Shown piece by piece: positions 58,601 to 64,000 of a stretch of 64,000 nucleotides of DNA; positions within the stretch are counted from its first letter, which is position 1; each line of letters begins with the position of its first letter. The stretch comes from Aminivibrio pyruvatiphilus. GTDB taxonomy: Bacteria; Synergistota; Synergistia; Synergistales; Aminobacteriaceae. The notes under the pieces are model-generated. The model was not told where the DNA came from. It searched no databases and saw only the letters and a list, made by a program, of their open reading frames with translations. The stretch lies in NCBI RefSeq assembly GCF_004366815.1, contig NZ_SORI01000002.1:223018-287017 (forward strand), read 5' to 3'. Made by a program: the position numbers and the translations under genes.

Positions 58601-59878
58601 CTATCTGCTGAACAGCAGGTTGGGAAGCCACGTGGACAGGGCGGGAATGTAGGAAACCAGAAAGAGCACGAAAATGCTCACCGCGAGGAAGGGCATGTTC
58701 GCCCTCGAAATTCTGCTGATGGAAATCTTGCCGATGCTCGACGCCACGAAGAGGCACACGCCCACGGGAGGCGTGGTGAGTCCGATCATGAGGTTCAGGA
58801 CGGCGATCATGGAAAAGTGGATCGGGTCGATTCCCACCTGGAGGGCCACCGCCAGCAGCGTCGGGAAGAGGGTGAGCAGCGCAGCGATGGTCTCCATGAA
58901 GGTCCCCACGAAGAGGAGCAGAAGATTGATCATCAGGATGATAAGGAACTTGTTTTTCGTTATCCCGAGGAGGAAATCCGCCACCATCTGGGGGATCTGT
59001 TCGCTGGTAAGGATCCACGCGAAGAGGTTGGCGAGACCGACAAGGACGATGATGGACGCTGTGGTGATCGAGGCCTCGAGGAGCAGCATGGGAAGATCCC
59101 TGAAAGAAAGGCCCTTGTAGACGAAAATCCCCACCACCACCGCGTAAAGACAGGCCACCATGGCTGCCTCGGTGGGGCTGAAAAAGCCGCCGACGATTCC
59201 GTAGAGGATGAGAATCGTGAGCATGAGAGCCCAGAAAGCCCCGGAAAACTCCCTGAAAAGCAGTCGGCGGGGCACTTTTTCACCCTTGGGGTAGTTTCTC
59301 TTCTTCGCGATGAAATAGGTCACGATCATCATGCCGATGCCGAGGAGCACGCCGGGGATGGCGCCGGCGATGAAGAGCCGTCCCACCGAGAGTCCGGTCA
59401 GGGTCCCCGCGATGATCATGGGCATACTCGGGGGGATGATGGGGCCGATGGTGGAGGATGCGGCGGTGACCGCGCAGGAGAAGTCCACGTCGTAGCCCTC
59501 TTTCTGCATGGCGGGGATGAGGATGGCGCCGAGGCTCGCCACGTCAGCCACCGCCGTTCCCGAAATGCCGGCGAAGATCATGGAAGCCACGATGTTGGCC
59601 TGGGCCAGCCCTCCCTGGATATGCCCCACGAGGGCGTTGCAGAACCGGATGATCCTATCGGAAATGCCGCCCCGGTTCATGAGGTTGCCCGCGAGGATGA
59701 AGCCGGGAATGCACAGGAGGACGAATACGTCGATACCGGAGTACATTTTCTGCGGTATCACCATGAGCGGAATGCCCGCCATCCACAGGTAGGCAAGGGA
59801 AGAAATCCCCAGGCAGAAGGCTATGGGAAGCCCCAAAAAGAGGAGCACCAGGAATACGATAAAGAGTGCGGCCACCAT
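58601..59878 (-). CDS. dctM: TRAP transporter large permease DctM
   Basis: 425 residues with about 12 transmembrane helices. Family blocks: FLVLLFLGLPIAFCLG at the start, PGFILAGNLMNRGGISDRII, GISGTAVADVASLGAIL, GPIIPPSMPMIIAG and GLTTPPVGVCLFVASSI. It is the ion-coupled translocation subunit. GGGGGAGG sets ATG 59878, one base after the dctQ stop. Sodium is the usual coupling ion in TRAP transporters. Confidence 0.95.
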   Translation of the reverse strand: MVAALFIVFLVLLFLGLPIAFCLGISSLAYLWMAGIPLMVIPQKMYSGIDVFVLLCIPGFILAGNLMNRGGISDRIIRFCNALVGHIQGGLAQANIVASMIFAGISGTAVADVASLGAILIPAMQKEGYDVDFSCAVTAASSTIGPIIPPSMPMIIAGTLTGLSVGRLFIAGAIPGVLLGIGMMIVTYFIAKKRNYPKGEKVPRRLLFREFSGAFWALMLTILILYGIVGGFFSPTEAAMVACLYAVVVGIFVYKGLSFRDLPMLLLEASITTASIIVLVGLANLFAWILTSEQIPQMVADFLLGITKNKFLIILMINLLLLFVGTFMETIAALLTLFPTLLAVALQVGIDPIHFSMIAVLNLMIGLTTPPVGVCLFVASSIGKISISRISRANMPFLAVSIFVLFLVSYIPALSTWLPNLLFSR

Positions 59879-59879
59879 T

Positions 59880-60359
59880 TCAGTTTCCTCCCCCCGCTGC
59901 AAGGCGCACGTCCCGTACGACCGAGGCCAGCGAAAACAGGACCACCGTTCCCGACAGGACCGACATGGACGCGAAAATGTAGTGCATGGGAACCCTGAGG
60001 GACGCCGATGTCTGCATTCTGCCGATACCCAGGTTCTTCAGGGAATAATAGAACACCACGGCCATAAACCCCGCGACAAGAAGGTCGAGCAGGATCTGGA
60101 GCCACCTCTGCGCAGGCTTCGGCAGCATGTTCGTGAACACGTCCACGTTGACGAAGGCTTTCTCCCGGATGGCAAGTCCCGAGGCGAAACTCACCGTGTA
60201 TATGAAAAGAAAGCGGGACGCCTCTTCCGTCCAGTGAGGGGACTTCGGCAGAAAGAGCCGGGCATACACCTGGAGGAGCACCACCCCCACCAGGCCGAGG
60301 AATGAAAGGATGGAGCCGAGCTCAAGCACACGGCCGAAAAGTGACCAAAGTTTTCTCAT
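59880..60359 (-). CDS. dctQ: TRAP transporter small permease DctQ
   Basis: 159 residues with four transmembrane helices. VVLLQVYARLFLPKSPHWTEEASRFLFIYTVSFASGLAIREKAFVNVDV (positions about 60150-60295) has the conserved W-x-E-E-x-x-R-x-L block of DctQ. It forms the membrane complex with DctM. It lies downstream of a strong hairpin that separates it from dctP. Confidence 0.93.
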   Translation of the reverse strand: MRKLWSLFGRVLELGSILSFLGLVGVVLLQVYARLFLPKSPHWTEEASRFLFIYTVSFASGLAIREKAFVNVDVFTNMLPKPAQRWLQILLDLLVAGFMAVVFYYSLKNLGIGRMQTSASLRVPMHYIFASMSVLSGTVVLFSLASVVRDVRLAAGGGN

Positions 60360-60392
60360 GACTGCCTTTCCTCATCTCTCGCCAGGGATAAC

Positions 60393-60428
60393 GGCCCCGG
60401 GGCCCTTCAGAAAGGGGGCCCCGGGGCC
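60393..60428 (-). other. Hairpin between dctP and dctQ
   Basis: GGCCCCGGGGCCC (60393-60405) can fold with GGGCCCCGGGGCC (60416-60428), a very stable GC stem between the binding-protein gene and the permease genes. This position is typical of attenuating or mRNA-stabilising structures that make the binding protein more abundant than the permeases. Confidence 0.6.
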
Positions 60429-60438
60429 GTGCAGAATA

Positions 60439-61422
60439 TTACTGGATGGCAACGATCTTCTTGTACATCTCCTGAAGTTCCGGAGAGAGGAACTTGAGGA
60501 CCGCGGGCTCGGCGACCTTCATGAAGGCGGCCTTGTCGACCTCGACGAAGGTCATTCCCTTGTCCTTGAGATCCTGGACAAGCTGGTCCTGCTCGGCCCT
60601 GAAGAGCTGGCGCTCGTAGGCCTGGGCTTCCTTGCCCGCCTCGAGAACGGCCGCCTGAATGTCCTTGGGCATGCTCTGGAACCTGTCCTCGCCGATGACG
60701 AGGTAAATCCAGCCGCGCACGTGCTCGGTCATGTTGACGAACTTCTGGACCTCGAAGAAGCTGGCGCTCTTGATCAGGTCATAGGGGTTCTCCTGGCCGT
60801 CGATGATGCCCTGCTGCAGGGAGGTGAACACCTCGGAGAAGGCCATGGGGGTGGGCTTGGCGCCGAGGGCTTCCCAGGTGGCCACGAAGAGGGGCACGTT
60901 GGGAACCCTGACCTTCAGGCCGTTCAGGTCCTCCGGCTTCCTGATCTCCCGGTTCGAGGTAAGGTTCCTGGCACCCCGCTCGAACCAGGACACGGGACGA
61001 AGGCGGACTTTCTCGATGACTTCCTTCTCGATCGCCTGTCCCACTTCACCCTCGACGATCTTCTCCATGTGGGCCGAGTCCCTGATCATGTAAGGAACGG
61101 CGATGAGGCCGCACAGGGGGGCCCAGTTCATCATGGACTCGCCGGTGATGAGCATGTCGACGATCCCGGACTGGATGTTGCCGATGACTTCCATTTCCTT
61201 TCCGAGCTGCTCGTTGGGGAAAACCTGGACCTTGACCCTGCCGTCGGTCTTCTGCTCCACAAGCTCGGCGAACTTCAACGATCCCTTGTGCCATGTGTGC
61301 TCGGTATTGGCAAGATGGCCGAGCTTGAGAGTGTATTCAGGCTTCTTTTCGGCAAAAGCGCCGGTGGCGAAAACTACAGAAACGAGAAGTGCCGCCGCAA
61401 CAAGAAGTGCAATCCTTTTCAT
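60439..61422 (-). CDS. dctP: TRAP transporter solute-binding protein DctP
   Basis: 327 residues with a signal peptide (cleavage near AFA|EK). YTLKLGHLANTEHTWHKGSLKFAELVEQKTDGRVKVQVFPNEQLGKEMEVIGNIQSGIVDM (positions about 61155-61335) is the N-terminal lobe; NGLKVRVPNVPLFVATWEALGAKPTPMAFSEVFTSLQQGIIDGQENP (positions about 60790-60930) is the hinge, with the Arg that pairs with the ligand carboxylate. It binds an organic acid in the periplasm; a hexuronate or aldonate is likely from the uxu genes. Confidence 0.93.
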   Translation of the reverse strand: MKRIALLVAAALLVSVVFATGAFAEKKPEYTLKLGHLANTEHTWHKGSLKFAELVEQKTDGRVKVQVFPNEQLGKEMEVIGNIQSGIVDMLITGESMMNWAPLCGLIAVPYMIRDSAHMEKIVEGEVGQAIEKEVIEKVRLRPVSWFERGARNLTSNREIRKPEDLNGLKVRVPNVPLFVATWEALGAKPTPMAFSEVFTSLQQGIIDGQENPYDLIKSASFFEVQKFVNMTEHVRGWIYLVIGEDRFQSMPKDIQAAVLEAGKEAQAYERQLFRAEQDQLVQDLKDKGMTFVEVDKAAFMKVAEPAVLKFLSPELQEMYKKIVAIQ

Positions 61423-61526
61423 GGAATCTTTCTCCTTTCAGTAACCGAATCCTGCCTTCCCCCGCAGGCTCTTGGGGGGTACCTCCGACCGCGGATGCAA
61501 AAAAGGACATAGAGGGCTTTCGTTCC

Positions 61527-62225
61527 TCACCTCCCCTGGGTGGTCCTGAAGTAGGAAGGATACTCCCTGCGGAGTTTCCCGAGATCGTAGTTCACCTTGG
61601 TCAGATGCTCGTTCACAGCCTCGCGGGCCTTCCAGTGGTTTCTGTTGCCTATCACATCGAGGAGGAATCGGTGCTGGGCAATGATTTTATCCCAGTTGGT
61701 GGCGTGAAGACTGAGCATCCGCACCCTGTCGAAATGAGAACTCATTTTCCGGATGGCTTCCCAGATCCTTTCCTTGCCGCAAGTGACGAACACGAGCCTG
61801 TGAAAATCCCCGTCCAGGGAAAAGAACCGTGAGGGGTTCCTCTCGTTCACGGCGAGCCGCTGGAGCTGAAGGTTCGCCTCGAGGGCTACCAGGTCTTCGG
61901 AAGACCGGACCTCGCAGGCAAGTTCCATGGTATGTGTTTCCAGGCACAACCTCATATATCTCCCTTCCTCCACCCTCTGTTCGTCCACCAGGGAGACGTA
62001 GGTCCCCTTCTGGGGGTAGACATCGAGCAGACCGTCCTGGGCAAGGCGGATGAAGGTTTCTCTCACGGGAGTCCGACTGATGCCCAGAGAGGAAGCGACG
62101 TCATTCTCCGACACTGCGGAACCCGGAGGAAGCACGAGGTTCACCAGGTTGTGGAGAATGGTGCGGAACGTCCAGTCCCGTACGGTCTCGCCGCATTCCT
62201 TTTCCAGAAGTTCAAGAGTGATCAT
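61527..62225 (-). CDS. GntR-family regulator with FCD domain (FadR subfamily)
   Basis: 232 residues. Winged helix (about 15-75) with VSENDVASSLGISRTPVRETFIRLAQDGLLDVYPQKGTYV (positions about 61995-62115) and an all-helical FCD domain with metal/ligand residues in DGDFHRLV and AQHRFLLD. Start ATG 62225 follows GAGGGG. It is transcribed with the TRAP genes and uxuA and probably responds to a uronate or mannonate. A dyad at 62238-62255, 13 bases before the ATG, is the likely autoregulatory site. Confidence 0.9.
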   Translation of the reverse strand: MITLELLEKECGETVRDWTFRTILHNLVNLVLPPGSAVSENDVASSLGISRTPVRETFIRLAQDGLLDVYPQKGTYVSLVDEQRVEEGRYMRLCLETHTMELACEVRSSEDLVALEANLQLQRLAVNERNPSRFFSLDGDFHRLVFVTCGKERIWEAIRKMSSHFDRVRMLSLHATNWDKIIAQHRFLLDVIGNRNHWKAREAVNEHLTKVNYDLGKLRREYPSYFRTTQGR

Positions 62226-62237
62226 GGGCCCCTCACT

Positions 62238-62255
62238 TTGAATACTAGGATACAA
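62238..62255. promoter_or_regulatory. Probable GntR operator
   Basis: TTGAATACTAGGATACAA is symmetric at 14 of 18 positions around CTAG, with TTG and CAA ends. FadR-subfamily sites are short dyads of this kind. Its place just upstream of the gntR start suggests control of the gntR-dctPQM-uxuA operon. I found no second clear copy upstream of uxuB or dctP. Confidence 0.55.
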
Positions 62256-62355
62256 GCTGTTGCTGCTCAAAAAAACCTTTTTCCGTAAACGGGAAAACTA
62301 TCTCCTATGAAAAGAGAAAAGTCAACATCAGTCTCATTTTTCAGAAAGGGAGGAT

Positions 62356-62385
62356 GCGGGCAGGAGCCCCTTTTCCCCTGCCCGC
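62356..62385 (-). terminator. Probable terminator of the coiled-coil protein gene
   Basis: GCGGGCAGG (62356-62364) pairs perfectly with CCTGCCCGC (62377-62385) around a 12-base loop. It lies 9 bases beyond the stop codon of the minus-strand gene at 62395. Only a modest T-rich stretch follows. Confidence 0.65.
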
Positions 62386-62394
62386 TCCCGAACC

Positions 62395-63930
62395 TCATTT
62401 GTTCACGTTCTCTTCGAGCATTTTGTCGGAGAACATCACGTATCCCTTCACGGGCCCCCAGGTCCAGTCAGGGTTTTTCGGGCTGTAGGCTCCCAGGGTG
62501 AGCAGGAAGACACCGTCGCTCTTCTTCACCGCAGCCTGCACCGTCACCTGGCGGGTGGCCGTGAGCCGGAGCACCCTGTCCGCTCCCTCCTGGAAACGCC
62601 AGTCCTCTTTCCAGGCCGGGGAGACGATGTTCATCCGTAAAACCTCCGCGCCGGGATGCTCGGCCCCGATGGCGGCGGCGACGGCCTCCCGGATTGCCTC
62701 TCCCTCGGAGCCGCCGAATTTTTCAGGCAGCAGGCGGATTTTCTCCACCCTCTTCTCCCGGAGAAGGGCGCCTTCCTCCTCCAGCCGGGTATAGTCCGCC
62801 CTGGCCCCGGCAAGGTCCGGGTCGTCCTCCGGAAGGAAGACTGCCGCCTGATCGAGGGAATTCTGTATCCTCAGAAGCACGTCCCGGGAAAGGATATTGA
62901 ACTCCTCGCCCCGCTCGGCCTTCGGGAGGTTTTCGGCAGTGAAGGCCCTGCCCCATTCGAGCTGGGACTTCGACTCGTCCAGGGCAGTTCTTCCCAGGCC
63001 TTCCAGGCCGGCTGAAAATTCGCCCAGCCTCCGCTCGATTTCCTTCGCCGTTTCGGCGAGGAGCTCCAGGGGCTCCTTCACTCCCGCACTCCTGTACTCT
63101 TCCAGGGCCGCCGCCGCCTCGCCGTGGATCCTGTGCCTCCGGGCCAGCTCCTCGGAGCTTATATCGAAGCCGGCATAGGAAACCATCTCCTTTTCGGGAT
63201 CGAGATAGGGGGCGTCATCCATCCTTGACTTCGAGGCGACGAACGGCCGGAGCTTTTTCAGCCACTCCCCGCTCTCCTTCTCCCGTTCAGCCCGGGCGGC
63301 CTCCTCGGCTCCCTTTGAAGCCGATGCGGTGCCTTCCAGGGCCTCGAGCTCCTTCCGGGCCGCTTCCAGCCGTTCGACCTTCGGGGTCACGTCCGGATGG
63401 TCGCTGAAATCCGGGAATTCGGCCAGCAGCTTCCCGAGATTTTCCTCCGCCGGGGCCAGGGCCTCCCGCACTCTTGCGGGCAGCCGTGCAGGGTCCTGCT
63501 TGTCCCGGTCCGGTCCAAGTATGGTTTCAGTCCGCTTCAGGGCCCTGTCAGCCTCCATGAGATAGCGTCCCGCCGTGGCCGGAAGCCTCTTCGGCGCCGC
63601 TGCGGGTGTCGCGGGCTTTCCTGCCGGCGCTGCCTGGGACGCCCCTCCCCTTCGCTTTTCTATTTTCTCCGCGAGCTGGTCGATCCGTTTCTCCAGGGAT
63701 GTCACCTGGCTGTTTGAGGGATCGGCCTCCTTCGCCGCCGTTATGGTCTCTTTCGCCCTGGTGACGGTCTCCCAGGCACTGTCCATTTTGCCTGACATGA
63801 AGTCCCTGTCGGCGCTCCTGAACAGGGTGTTCGCCTCGGATAGCAGCGCCTTGACGTCGGCCCCGAAGGAAATCCCCGGCAAGGCCGCCAGGCCTGCGAT
63901 GATGATGCAAAGAGCCGCAAAAAGTCTCAT
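62395..63930 (-). CDS. Exported coiled-coil/helical repeat protein, unknown function
   Basis: 511 residues with a signal peptide (cleavage near FGA|DV). Residues 24-95 form TPR-like helices (EANTLFRSADRDFMSGKMDSAWETVTRAKETI), then an Ala/Pro linker, long charged helices (about 115-400), and a C-terminal domain (about 425-511) with a Trp-rich beta part ending near GYVMFSDKMLEENVNK. No family is recognised. GGGAGG precedes ATG 63930; the start overlaps the stop of the upstream gene (ATGA). It resembles the exported TPR proteins at 44.5-50 kb only in general design. Confidence 0.7.
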   Translation of the reverse strand: MRLFAALCIIIAGLAALPGISFGADVKALLSEANTLFRSADRDFMSGKMDSAWETVTRAKETITAAKEADPSNSQVTSLEKRIDQLAEKIEKRRGGASQAAPAGKPATPAAAPKRLPATAGRYLMEADRALKRTETILGPDRDKQDPARLPARVREALAPAEENLGKLLAEFPDFSDHPDVTPKVERLEAARKELEALEGTASASKGAEEAARAEREKESGEWLKKLRPFVASKSRMDDAPYLDPEKEMVSYAGFDISSEELARRHRIHGEAAAALEEYRSAGVKEPLELLAETAKEIERRLGEFSAGLEGLGRTALDESKSQLEWGRAFTAENLPKAERGEEFNILSRDVLLRIQNSLDQAAVFLPEDDPDLAGARADYTRLEEEGALLREKRVEKIRLLPEKFGGSEGEAIREAVAAAIGAEHPGAEVLRMNIVSPAWKEDWRFQEGADRVLRLTATRQVTVQAAVKKSDGVFLLTLGAYSPKNPDWTWGPVKGYVMFSDKMLEENVNK

Positions 63931-64000
63931 GAATCGTTCCTCCCTTCGCTGTTTCGTGCCTTTGTGATAAGGAAATACCCCGCCGCTCCAAGGAAAAGGG
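63927..64000 (-). CDS. C-terminal end of an upstream membrane-protein gene, cut by window edge
   Basis: The frame LFLGAAGYFLITKARNSEGR plus NDS ends in a TGA that overlaps the next ATG (ATGA), the usual operon junction in this window. A hydrophobic stretch followed by a basic tail suggests a C-terminal membrane anchor. Too short to identify. Confidence 0.55.
   Translation of the reverse strand, partial: LFLGAAGYFLITKARNSEGRNDS

Overview
The window reads as a GC-rich, tightly packed bacterial chromosome. Genes abut or overlap by 4 bp, Shine-Dalgarno sequences are strong, and signal peptides, RND pumps and periplasmic adaptors point to a diderm cell. An amino-acid-centred gene content (LysW-type amino-acid synthesis, 5-oxoproline catabolism, many solute importers) together with molybdate uptake would fit an anaerobic amino-acid fermenter such as a member of the Synergistota. 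That placement is inference; the window has no rRNA, tRNA or other marker gene. No CRISPR array, insertion sequence, prophage or tRNA was seen.

Layout. 1-1003 (-): end of a sodium:solute symporter gene and a class II aldolase. 1070-1837 (+): RluA-type pseudouridine synthase. 1848-5940 (-): a TetR-controlled MacAB/DevBCA-like ABC exporter operon with a cupin; the TetR gene has a perfect inverted repeat in front of it. 6188-11341 (+): a promoter and a complete amino-group-carrier operon, lysW-X-Y-Z-J-K. 11395-16075 (-): a 5-oxoproline operon (NRAMP-like carrier, pxpB, pxpC, pxpA, D-glutamate cyclase family protein). 16297-20677 (+): a PotABCD-like ABC importer with a TIGR00725/LOG-like gene inside it. 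20681-21463 (-): TauE/SafE permease. 21464-22114: a relatively AT-rich stretch with no convincing gene. 22115-29114 (+): a complete N-type ATPase operon, atpDCQRBEFAG. 29300-29989 (-): exported DUF2202 protein. 30246-32761 (+): modABC with promoter and paired dyads. 32721-34279 (-): a GAF-PAS-GGDEF diguanylate cyclase preceded by a proline-rich leader ORF. 34515-35519 (+): exported acetamidase/formamidase-like protein. 35512-40954 (-): small exported protein, then a TetR-adaptor-RND pump operon whose operator lies in the promoter spacer. 41120-41758 (+): zinc-ribbon membrane protein. 41820-44342 (-): ArsR repressor and Zn/Cd-type P1B ATPase. 44482-54381 (-): about 10 kb of mostly exported or membrane proteins of unknown role, including a phospholipase C/S1-P1 nuclease-like protein with a PKD domain, two beta-propellers and TPR proteins. 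54621-55637 (+): orphan solute-binding protein. 55819-62255: hexuronate module (uxuB; uxuA and a TRAP transporter under a GntR regulator). 62395-64000 (-): exported coiled-coil protein and the tail of an upstream membrane-protein gene.

How it fits together. Two amino-acid blocks lie back to back: LysW-protected synthesis of ornithine or lysine, and uptake plus ATP-driven opening of 5-oxoproline to glutamate. The N-ATPase would probably pump cations at the expense of ATP beside an ordinary ATP synthase. The uxu/TRAP module imports a hexuronate-type acid and converts fructuronate through mannonate to 2-keto-3-deoxygluconate. The least explained part is the 44.5-54.4 kb secreted/membrane cluster, which is the best candidate for an undescribed system.
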